A DNA stretch of 11,208 nucleotides from Methanobacterium sp. (GTDB taxonomy: Archaea > Methanobacteriota > Methanobacteria > Methanobacteriales > Methanobacteriaceae). Shown here piece by piece: positions 1-5,666 of the stretch. The notes beneath the pieces were generated by a model. That model had not been told where the DNA came from. It saw only the letters and a list, made by a program, of their open reading frames with translations, and did not search any database. A program made the translations under genes and the position numbers. The number at the start of each line of letters is the position of its first letter. Within the stretch, counting starts at the first letter, position 1. Location: contig JAQVTJ010000050.1 of the NCBI GenBank assembly GCA_028700095.1, positions 1 to 11,208 on the forward strand, given 5' to 3'.

Positions 1-1
1 T

Positions 2-676
2 GCTAAAAAAGAGAAAATGCATTCAATAGTTTTAAAATCCCATATAGAAACAACATCCAGCAGAGCTATAATTGCTTCTGAAATTACTGGATTTCCAGTA
101 TTTGGAGGTGTGGTACTTAATAATAGTGTTGGAGGATTAAATCCTGTTGTAGTTAAATTTTCTGCTGAAATTGGAGGTAAATTTGTTTGGTTTCCAACAA
201 TTTCATATTCAACAATGAAAATGGACTGGGTTAAAATTGAAGAAATATTACATTTAGTTGCTGAAAATAATATGGTTATTGGAACAGGACATATGAAACC
301 ATCAGACATATTTTGTTTAATAGATATAGCCAAGAGCCTTGGAATTTGGAGGATAATTGTTAACCATCCATTAACAGGAGTAGTTGGTGCAACTATAGAT
401 GAACAAATAGAAATGGCTAATTATGCTTATTTAGAACATTGTTATGTGGCATGCATGAAAATGCATGATAAACTGGATCCCATGTTAATAGCAGATTCAA
501 TAAAAGAAATTGGTGCAAATAGATGTTTAATGGCTACAGATTTTGGACAAATTCATAATCCCATTCCTGTTAATGGTTTTAAGATATTTATTAATACTAT
601 GTTAAGATATGATATTTCAATGGATGAGATTAGCTTAATGTGTCAAGAAAATCCACAAAAACTTATATTAAAATAA
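2..676 (+). CDS. DUF6282-like metal-dependent hydrolase family protein, 5' end outside window
   Basis: The frame is open from base 2, so the ATG at 17 is probably internal and the real N-terminus lies upstream of the window. The visible part resembles the DUF6282 family (amidohydrolase/TIM-barrel-like proteins of unknown substrate): 'IVLKSH' is followed by 'FGGVVLNNSVGGLNP', the family's typical block. Later possible metal-binding or active-site residues are the His in 'GTGH', the His in 'NHP' and the Asp in 'TDFGQ'. The usual N-terminal D-x-H-x-H metal motif would lie before base 1, so it cannot be checked. No signal peptide or membrane segment is visible in this part. The enzymatic reaction is not known from sequence. 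Family assignment is from memory of the conserved blocks; another amidohydrolase subfamily is possible. Confidence 0.68.
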   Translation, partial: AKKEKMHSIVLKSHIETTSSRAIIASEITGFPVFGGVVLNNSVGGLNPVVVKFSAEIGGKFVWFPTISYSTMKMDWVKIEEILHLVAENNMVIGTGHMKPSDIFCLIDIAKSLGIWRIIVNHPLTGVVGATIDEQIEMANYAYLEHCYVACMKMHDKLDPMLIADSIKEIGANRCLMATDFGQIHNPIPVNGFKIFINTMLRYDISMDEISLMCQENPQKLILK

Positions 677-709
677 AATATATAATTAACAGCTGTAACA
701 AAATTTTAT

Positions 710-756
710 TAAATATAATCCTAAAATTGATAATACTTACAGATTTTTTATGGAGA
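710..756 (+). promoter_or_regulatory. probable promoter and ribosome site of the TPR gene
   Basis: A TATA-like stretch TAAATATA lies near 710-717. GGAGA at 752-756 sits about 10 bases before the ATG at 767, a somewhat long but usable spacing. The 90-base gap to the preceding gene suggests the TPR gene has its own promoter. Confidence 0.4.
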
Positions 757-766
757 AATTTTTTCT

Positions 767-1243
767 ATGGATAAAAATCATGAAGAATGGAATAATACCG
801 GTATTGCCTTTTTTGAGAATAACCAATACCAAGAAGCAATAAAATGCTATGATAAAGCATTGGAAATTGAACCTAATTTTATACAAGCACTTAACAATAA
901 AGGAAATGTTTTAAGATTACTTAAAAGATATACTGATGCAATTAACATATTTAACAAAGCTATTTCCATAGATAAAACTAATATAGAGCTTTTAATTAAT
1001 TTAGGAACTGTATATTATGATATGGAAGATTATAGTTCTGCAGTTGTATGGTATAATACAGTATTAACCATAAATCCTGAAAATACCAATGCTTTAACTA
1101 ATAAAGGAGCAGCATTAGCTAATTTAGGAGACCTAGAATCTGGTATGAAATGTTTTAATGAAGCATTAAAAATTAATCCACTAGATATTAATGCAAGAAT
1201 AAATAGGGATAAAATCAGAGATTTTATAGTAGGTAGAAAATAA
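767..1243 (+). CDS. tetratricopeptide-repeat (TPR) protein, four repeats
   Basis: This 158-residue protein consists almost entirely of TPR units at about residues 6-38, 39-72, 73-106 and 107-140. Each shows the usual pattern of small and aromatic residues, for example 'YQEAIKCYDKALEIEPN', 'YTDAINIFNKAISIDK' and 'ESGMKCFNEALKINP', followed by Asn/Pro turns. TPRs form an antiparallel helical solenoid that binds peptides or partner proteins; no catalytic domain is present. There is no signal peptide or membrane segment, so it is expected in the cytoplasm. The ATG is preceded by GGAGA at 752-756. It stands alone, with oligo-T and a hairpin downstream. Methanobacteriales often carry many such small TPR proteins; the partner cannot be told from sequence. 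Confidence 0.9.
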   Translation: MDKNHEEWNNTGIAFFENNQYQEAIKCYDKALEIEPNFIQALNNKGNVLRLLKRYTDAINIFNKAISIDKTNIELLINLGTVYYDMEDYSSAVVWYNTVLTINPENTNALTNKGAALANLGDLESGMKCFNEALKINPLDINARINRDKIRDFIVGRK

Positions 1244-1284
1244 TCCCTAATTTTCATATTATATAATAAGATTGTAAAATATTC

Positions 1285-1292
1285 TTTTTTTT
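1285..1292 (+). terminator. oligo-T tract after the TPR gene
   Basis: A run of eight T starts 41 bases after the TPR stop codon. Archaeal RNA polymerase commonly terminates at such oligo-T runs without a hairpin, so this is the likely primary terminator. Confidence 0.45.
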
Positions 1293-1346
1293 CCAAATTT
1301 TTCTTAACTTTTCCACCCTTTTAAGAATACATTATTTTCAATTTAT

Positions 1347-1378
1347 CAAAAAGCGATTTTTGTAATAAATTTTTTTTT
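1347..1378 (+). terminator. GCGA-loop hairpin followed by a T9 run
   Basis: CAAAAA (1347-1352), loop GCGA (1353-1356) and TTTTTG (1357-1362) form a six-pair stem with a GNRA-type tetraloop. Nine T follow at 1370-1378. The layout resembles a bacterial-style intrinsic terminator and may be a second stop for the TPR transcript. The stem is mostly A-T, so its stability is modest. Confidence 0.4.
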
Positions 1379-1453
1379 ATAGAATATATTATTTTAGTGT
1401 TTACTAAATATATCATAATTTATAGGGTAAATTATATTATTTTATTAAAAATA

Positions 1454-1465
1454 TTTTTATATTGG
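1454..1465 (+). promoter_or_regulatory. TATA-box-like element before the tRNA-like fragment
   Basis: TTTTTATATTGG at 1454-1465 is placed so that a transcript starting about 25 bp after the TATA centre would begin near 1485, exactly where the tRNA-like sequence starts. The same 12-mer occurs at 2205-2216, ahead of the 113-residue gene. In a genome this rich in A and T, chance TATA-like matches are common. Confidence 0.3.
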
Positions 1466-1485
1466 AAAATGTGTCTAAATTGATT

Positions 1486-1502
1486 GGGTGGTCTAGGGGT
1501 TA
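1486..1502 (+). pseudogene. 5'-tRNA-like fragment (possible tRNA remnant)
   Basis: GGGTGGTCTAGGGGTTA reads like the acceptor end, positions 8-9 and D-arm of a tRNA (the TGGTCTA...GGTTA block seen in Val-, Gly- or Glu-type tRNAs). It is a small GC-rich island in very AT-rich sequence. The D-stem closing half does not match: AGCG is present where AGAC would be needed. No anticodon stem or T-arm follows within the next 100 bases. It is therefore not a functional tRNA. It may be a decayed tRNA gene, the 5' part of an unrelated small RNA, or coincidence. Confidence 0.3.
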
Positions 1503-1546
1503 AGCGTAAGATATGTGTAAAAAAATAAATTTTTAGAAATTACACT

Positions 1547-1556
1547 AAAAAAAAAA
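1547..1556 (-). terminator. oligo-T tract downstream of tRNA-Gln
   Basis: Ten A on the plus strand make a T10 run on the minus strand, about 53 bases past the tRNA 3' end. It is a plausible archaeal terminator for the tRNA precursor. Confidence 0.4.
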
Positions 1557-1608
1557 TAATATATAAATTTTTTATATACCTACTGGTATTTGTATATATT
1601 TTACAAAG

Positions 1609-1680
1609 TAGTCCCTGGCGGAGTCGAACCGCCGTCGAAAGATCCAGAGTCTTACAGGATTGCCACTACCCCAAGGGACT
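1609..1680 (-). tRNA. tRNA-Gln, anticodon CUG
   Basis: Read on the minus strand this is a 72-base tRNA. The acceptor stem AGTCCCT pairs perfectly with AGGGACT and is followed by discriminator A (1609). The D-arm runs from GGGT to TCCT. The anticodon loop CTCTGGA places CTG at positions 34-36, which decodes CAG glutamine. The T-arm GGCGG-TTCGACT-CCGCC is perfect, and the variable region has four bases. The CCA end is not encoded and there is no intron. The first pair A1-U72 is typical of archaeal tRNA-Gln, which is charged indirectly through Glu-tRNA(Gln) and GatDE. The top anticodon-stem pair (27-43) is a T-T mismatch, leaving four Watson-Crick pairs. A TATA stretch lies upstream at about 1701-1720. 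Confidence 0.95.
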
Positions 1681-1700
1681 AAATTATACATGGCTTTAAC

Positions 1701-1720
1701 TTATATAATATAATATAAAA
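1701..1720 (-). promoter_or_regulatory. TATA region for tRNA-Gln
   Basis: On the minus strand the 20 bases upstream at 1720-1701 are a continuous TATA-like tract (…TATATTATATTATATAA). Its near edge is about 21 bp before the tRNA 5' end at 1680, the normal archaeal spacing for a TATA box to a start at or just before the mature tRNA. Confidence 0.5.
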
Positions 1721-2027
1721 AGCACAGTTTCAAGATTTGCTTTCATAGTATATAACGATTTTGGATAGTAATTTAAATATCAACCTCTAACAGTTATATT
1801 ATTATCCCCTCTATTTAGTATAAACATTTTATTAGAACATATATATTCTAGATATATTACATTACTATTTATTAACCCAAAATAGGTTAAAAAAATAGAT
1901 ATTCTCTATATTTTTACATCTAGTTAGTATGACCATTTGTTGATAGAAAATAAGGTATTTATATGTTAGTTCGTTATAGTCCAGTTTAGCGAAGTAAATA
2001 TTAGCAAATTAATATAGGAAATATAAA

Positions 2028-2045
2028 TTTGATAAATGTATCAAA
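2028..2045 (+). repeat. perfect 7-bp hairpin, loop AATG
   Basis: TTTGATA and TATCAAA form an uninterrupted inverted repeat with a four-base loop. No T-run follows directly and no gene ends nearby, so it is not an obvious terminator. It could be a protein-binding palindrome or part of a small RNA. Confidence 0.35.
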
Positions 2046-2204
2046 CTTACCTATTTTTAGAAATACAATATAATGAAAAATATTATATTATTAAAAATAT
2101 CAAATATTATCATTATATATTTTACACCATCTTTTTCTATAATAATTTATTAATTATAAAATAATATATTTATATTCCAAAAATCAGTTTTTAAATACAA
2201 TGGG

Positions 2205-2216
2205 TTTTTATATTGG
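2205..2216 (+). promoter_or_regulatory. TATA-box candidate for the 113-residue gene
   Basis: TTTTTATATTGG lies 73 bases before the ATG at 2289, predicting a transcript start near 2235-2240 and a leader of about 50 bases that contains the GGTGA ribosome site. It is the same 12-mer as at 1454-1465. Confidence 0.35.
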
Positions 2217-2288
2217 TTTATTAAATTCATTATATTCAACGAGTTAAAATTTTTATCTCATAAAAAATAAAATAAAATGGTGACATTT

Positions 2289-2630
2289 ATGGCAGCAAAG
2301 AAAAATGATACTATAACAATTGATAAAAAATTTAAAGCACGAATGAAAATATTTAAAGAAGCTCTTAAAAGTGAAGAAAAAAAGATTGAATTACATGACA
2401 GTATATATGGCTCAGAGGTTTTAATCAGATTTGAAGTGTTCCTTCCTTCAAGGGATCCATTGAAATTTGTAGATGGTCTTTTCCTTTATATGAATGATAC
2501 AGGGGAGATTGTTGAGGCAGAGTATTATATAAAAGCTGATGAAAAAAGTACCATATTAAAAATTAAACCAACTGATTTAAAAATTGTTAAAGAAATTTTC
2601 AATGATTCATTTTCTCTAGAAATTGAATAA
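2289..2630 (+). CDS. uncharacterised 113-residue protein
   Basis: I do not recognise this protein. The start is placed at ATG 2289 rather than the in-frame ATG at 2277, because GGTGA at 2279-2283 sits five bases before 2289 and overlaps the earlier ATG, making it a good archaeal ribosome site for the second start. The product begins 'MAAKKNDTITIDKKFK'. It has a Lys-rich N-terminal helix (residues about 12-35) followed by alternating hydrophobic segments suggesting beta strands ('SEVLIRFEVFL', 'FVDGLFLYM', 'EIVEAEYYIKA', 'STILKIKP') and a final short helix, 'LKIVKEIFND'. There is no signal peptide, membrane segment or cysteine cluster. It is probably a small soluble alpha/beta protein. It stands alone between long non-coding regions and is followed by oligo-T runs. 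Confidence 0.8.
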   Translation: MAAKKNDTITIDKKFKARMKIFKEALKSEEKKIELHDSIYGSEVLIRFEVFLPSRDPLKFVDGLFLYMNDTGEIVEAEYYIKADEKSTILKIKPTDLKIVKEIFNDSFSLEIE

Positions 2631-2654
2631 TCCTCTTATTTTTGGGGTTTTATA

Positions 2655-2693
2655 TTTTTTTTATATTTATTTTTATCATTCCCATTTTTTTTT
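2655..2693 (+). terminator. T-rich terminator region after the 113-residue gene
   Basis: T8 at 2655-2662 and T9 at 2685-2693 follow the stop codon by 25-60 bases, matching the oligo-T stretches at which archaeal polymerase releases RNA. Confidence 0.4.
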
Positions 2694-2787
2694 CCTATAA
2701 AAGATAAATTGTAAACTTATATATTCTCAGTTGTCTATATATTATATTTAGATAAAAAAACTGGAATTCATATAAACATTAAAAAAT

Positions 2788-2810
2788 AAATTTCTATTGT
2801 ACAGAAATTT
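2788..2810 (+). repeat. 8-bp inverted repeat upstream of the NYN gene
   Basis: AAATTTCT (2788-2795) and AGAAATTT (2803-2810) are perfect inverted copies around a seven-base centre ATTGTAC. The palindrome lies about 45 bp before the TATA box of the NYN gene, where an operator or activator site could act. No known regulator motif is recognised. Confidence 0.35.
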
Positions 2811-2851
2811 CAGGAGTGAAAAATTTTTTTAATATTAAACAATATAACACT

Positions 2852-2919
2852 ACTTTATAAACTTTCATTTCTGATTTGCAGCGATAAATAAATTTTCTCG
2901 ATTAGTAGTAAATGGAGGT
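2852..2919 (+). promoter_or_regulatory. promoter and ribosome site of the NYN-PLP-rtcA cluster
   Basis: ACTTTATAAAC near 2852-2862 is a good archaeal TATA box and predicts a start near 2880. The leader of about 50 bases ends with a strong ribosome site, GGAGGT at 2914-2919, nine bases before the ATG at 2929. This is the only strong promoter visible before the three-gene cluster. Confidence 0.55.
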
Positions 2920-2928
2920 ATAGTAACA

Positions 2929-3426
2929 ATGCGCAGTTTTGAAAAATTAAGTTCCTTAAAGGATTATATTCCTCTTAAAAGGGCTGAAACTGGAGATAAG
3001 AATATTGGTCTATTAGTGGACGGACCTAATATGTTAAGAAAGGAATTTAGCCTTAATCTAGATTTAGTTAGGGATATAATAGCAGGCTATGGAAATATGA
3101 GGGTGGGTAAGGTTCTTTTAAACCAATATGCTTCAGATAAATTAATTGAAGCAATTGTTAATCAAGGCTTCACACCCCTAGTAGTTGCAGGAGATACGGA
3201 TGTTTATATGGCTGTTGAAGCTATGAAACTTATATATAATCCTAATATTGATATTATTGCTTTAATGACTCGTGATGCTGATTTTTTACCTATAATTAAT
3301 AAGGCTAAAGAAAATGGTAAGGAAACTATTGTTATAGGTGCAAAGCCAGGTTTCAGTGCAGCTTTACAGAATTCTGCTGATAGTGCTATTATTCTTAAAT
3401 CTGATACTATTAATGATAAGGTTTAA
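2929..3426 (+). CDS. NYN-domain (PIN-like) putative ribonuclease
   Basis: This 165-residue protein has an NYN fold, a PIN-like RNase domain, and matches the archaeal TIGR00288-type family. 'GLLVDGPNML' at residues 27-36 carries the first catalytic Asp (D31) and Asn (N34). 'AGDTD' (87-91) and 'TRDADFLPIINKAKENG' (114-130) supply further acidic residues (D91, D116, D118) expected to bind a divalent metal. The last strand 'ETIVIGAKPGFSAALQNSAD' is the typical NYN end. With all acidic residues in place it is probably an active nuclease on RNA, but its target is unknown. The start has GGAGGT nine bases upstream. It is the first gene of a cluster; the next ATG lies two bases after its stop, so the two are almost certainly co-transcribed. 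Confidence 0.88.
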   Translation: MRSFEKLSSLKDYIPLKRAETGDKNIGLLVDGPNMLRKEFSLNLDLVRDIIAGYGNMRVGKVLLNQYASDKLIEAIVNQGFTPLVVAGDTDVYMAVEAMKLIYNPNIDIIALMTRDADFLPIINKAKENGKETIVIGAKPGFSAALQNSADSAIILKSDTINDKV

Positions 3427-3428
3427 AA

Positions 3429-4589
3429 ATGTTAGTTAATTCTTTATTTGATGAAGTTAATAGACGAGAGAATGCTCTTAAAATTATCAAAACAATTCTA
3501 AAGACACAGGGAAGAACTAAAATTTTTGATCTTACAGGATTAGCAGGTGGATTTCCAATATTATCTGAAGATAAAGATCTTCTTGAAACCTATGCGGGAT
3601 CAGCTGTGTTTGAAGATGCAATTCAAACACTTGGAAAAACACATCTTGGTGGGGAAAAGATTTTAGCCCTTAACCGTACAAGTTCAGGTATATTTGCAGC
3701 AATTATTGCTCTTGTAAATGAAGGGGATGAAATAGTACATTATCTCCCTAAAATACCATCACATCCATCTATACCACGAAGCGCAGAACTAGTTAGTGCA
3801 ACCTATAAAGAATTTGAAGATATCAATAAGTTTAAAGTAGGAAAAAATACTTCTCTTGTTTTTATAACAGGATCCACAATGGATCATGATGTTATTGCCA
3901 TGGAAGATTTTCTAAAGATTATAGAAATTTCAAAAACCCACAATATCCCAGTTTTTGTAGATGATGCTTCAGGAGCTAGATTACGCACTATTATATATAA
4001 ACAACCTCGTGCAATGGATATGGGTGCAGATATAGTTATTACTAGTACTGATAAATTAATGGGAGGTCCCAGGGGAGGGTTGATGTCAGGAAAATCTGAT
4101 ATTATAAAACAAATTAAATTAAAAGCCCACCAGTTTGGATTGGAAGCACAATCACCATTAATTGCACGTATGGTCAGAGCTCTTGAAAACTTAAATCCTG
4201 AAATAATTCTCCAAGCATTTATAAATAAAAATGATCTATATACTGCTTTAAAAAATGATTTTAAACATATTAAAGAAACACCAACAGGAGTGATGTTATC
4301 TCCTGAATCTCTTAAATTAGAATTAAAAGATAGGGATATAAAAACAGATTTAACCCCTAATGATTTAGCTTTTCTATTTTCAATGCTACTTTTAAAAAAT
4401 AATTGCATAATAACTGTCCCTGCAGTGGGTATGCCTGGTGCATCTGCAACCATACGTATAGATTTAGCATCAAAGGATGCAGAAAGAACAACCAATCAAT
4501 ATATAGTACAATCTTTTTCAGAGGCTCTTAAAGAATTGATTAATATAACTGATAATGTTAATGCATGTAACATGGTATTATATAACTGA
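3429..4589 (+). CDS. SelA-like PLP-dependent protein, MJ0158 (UPF0425/TIGR03576) family
   Basis: This 386-residue protein is a fold-type I PLP enzyme of the archaeal MJ0158 family, related to bacterial selenocysteine synthase SelA. The cofactor Lys is K209 in 'STDKLMGGPRGG' (206-217). The Asp that contacts the pyridine ring lies in 'VDDASG' (177-182), and 'NRTSSGI' (82-88) is the phosphate-side loop. MJ0158 itself was reported not to show selenocysteine synthase activity, and archaea make Sec by the PSTK/SepSecS route, so the true reaction is unknown. The product should not be named SelA. It begins two bases after the NYN stop, with AAGGT at 3418-3422 as a weak ribosome site inside the preceding gene. 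The downstream rtcA start is 43 bases away. Length and motifs look intact. Confidence 0.88.
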   Translation: MLVNSLFDEVNRRENALKIIKTILKTQGRTKIFDLTGLAGGFPILSEDKDLLETYAGSAVFEDAIQTLGKTHLGGEKILALNRTSSGIFAAIIALVNEGDEIVHYLPKIPSHPSIPRSAELVSATYKEFEDINKFKVGKNTSLVFITGSTMDHDVIAMEDFLKIIEISKTHNIPVFVDDASGARLRTIIYKQPRAMDMGADIVITSTDKLMGGPRGGLMSGKSDIIKQIKLKAHQFGLEAQSPLIARMVRALENLNPEIILQAFINKNDLYTALKNDFKHIKETPTGVMLSPESLKLELKDRDIKTDLTPNDLAFLFSMLLLKNNCIITVPAVGMPGASATIRIDLASKDAERTTNQYIVQSFSEALKELINITDNVNACNMVLYN

Positions 4590-4632
4590 AATTAAATTAG
4601 GAAACATTTTTTTTATTTTTTGGTGGAAAAAA

Positions 4633-5649
4633 ATGATTGAAATTAATGGATCATATGGTGAAGGAGGAGGTGCTATTCTTCGACTAACAACCGGATTATC
4701 TGCTTTAACATCTAAACCTGTCCATATAACTAATATACGTTCTGGAAGGCCTAAACCTGGTCTTATGCCTCAACATTTAAATGCTGTAAAAGCTGTTGCA
4801 GATCTATCAGGAGCATCTGTTAATGGATTGGAATTAGGTTCTACAGAACTTTTTTTTAACCCTAAAAAATTAAAAGGCGGAGAATTTAAAATTGATATTG
4901 GAACTGCAGGTAGTATAACTTTAATACTCCAAGCTTTTATGATACCTGCAATTTCTGCTGAAAATCCTGTTAATATTACAATTATTGGAGGGACAGATGT
5001 TAAATGGTCTCCAAGTATAGATTATCTAATAAATATTACTTTACCACTTTTGAAATTAATGGGATATAATACAAAACATAAACTGATACAAAGAGGACAT
5101 TATCCTCGTGGAGGGGGAATTTTCAGACTTGAAATTGATCCTGTTAATAAATTAAAACCATTAAAATTATGTGAATTGAATTTTAATTATATTAATGGAA
5201 TTTCACATACAACCAAACTTCCAAGACACATCGCACTTCGACAGGCAAAAAGTGCAGAAGAACTATTGTTAAAAGCAGGTTATAAATCAAAAATTAAAAT
5301 TGACCATTCTCAAAATGCTCTAGGACCAGGTTCAGGTATTTTATTATGGACAGATGGAAAGCCTTCTATAGGTGGAAGTTCAATTGGAGAACCTGGTAAA
5401 AAAGCTGAAATAGTAGGTTTTGAAGCTGCGAATGATATTTTATATAATATTTCAAGAAATTCTGCAGTTGATAGATATATGGGGGATCAGATAATTCCAT
5501 ATCTAGCAATTGCAGGTAATTCAAAAATTAAAACATCTGAACTTACACAACATGCAGTTACTAATATTCATATTACTGAAAAGTTTATAGATAAAAAATT
5601 TCATGTTAAAGGTTCAATTGGAAAACCTGCAATTATTCATGTAGATTAA
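4633..5649 (+). CDS. rtcA: RNA 3'-terminal phosphate cyclase
   Basis: RtcA converts a 3'-phosphate at an RNA end to a 2',3'-cyclic phosphate, using ATP through a covalent enzyme-AMP. I place the start at ATG 4633, giving 338 residues, the same as E. coli RtcA. GGTGG at 4622-4626 lies six bases upstream, and 'MIEINGSYGEGGGAILR' is the normal family N-terminus. The longer frame from 4555 would overlap the previous gene and add 26 unlike residues. Family blocks are visible: 'IRSGRPKPGLMPQHL' (35-49), 'GTAGS' (90-94), 'GGTDVKWSPSIDY' (119-131) and 'RGHYPRGGG' (154-162). The His in 'TQHAVTNIHITEKF' (about H307) corresponds to the adenylated His near position 309 of E. coli RtcA. It is the last gene of the NYN-PLP-rtcA cluster and ends at a T10 run. 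Confidence 0.95.
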   Translation: MIEINGSYGEGGGAILRLTTGLSALTSKPVHITNIRSGRPKPGLMPQHLNAVKAVADLSGASVNGLELGSTELFFNPKKLKGGEFKIDIGTAGSITLILQAFMIPAISAENPVNITIIGGTDVKWSPSIDYLINITLPLLKLMGYNTKHKLIQRGHYPRGGGIFRLEIDPVNKLKPLKLCELNFNYINGISHTTKLPRHIALRQAKSAEELLLKAGYKSKIKIDHSQNALGPGSGILLWTDGKPSIGGSSIGEPGKKAEIVGFEAANDILYNISRNSAVDRYMGDQIIPYLAIAGNSKIKTSELTQHAVTNIHITEKFIDKKFHVKGSIGKPAIIHVD

Positions 5650-5656
5650 TTTAATA

Positions 5657-5666
5657 TTTTTTTTTT
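5657..5666 (+). terminator. T10 terminator after rtcA
   Basis: Ten consecutive T begin eight bases after the rtcA stop and just overlap the stop codon of the convergent broken gene on the other strand. Confidence 0.55.

Larger units (their letters stand above)
1681..2276. other. long AT-rich non-coding stretch
   Basis: About 600 bases carry no credible protein gene on either strand; the only frames are very short and lack ribosome sites. Apart from the tRNA promoter at the left edge and a TATA-like element at 2205-2216, the visible structure is one perfect hairpin: TTTGATA (2028-2034), loop AATG, TATCAAA (2039-2045). The part around 1960-2010 is slightly less AT-rich than its flanks. I cannot assign any of it to a known RNA family. 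Confidence 0.5.

Noticed and set aside
1030..1296. Minus-strand frame of 88 codons with a hydrophobic start
   Set aside because: It lies mostly opposite the TPR gene, has no family similarity and arises from the complement of repeat codons.
2277..2288. ATG 2277 as start of the 113-residue protein
   Set aside because: The GGTGA ribosome site overlaps this ATG and is correctly spaced for ATG 2289.
3884..4495. Minus-strand frame of 203 codons
   Set aside because: It is a shadow of the PLP gene, whose motifs are clear on the plus strand.
4555..4632. Longer N-terminus for RtcA from the ATG at 4555
   Set aside because: It overlaps the end of the PLP gene, adds residues unlike the family, and the GGTGG ribosome site fits ATG 4633, which gives the normal RtcA length.
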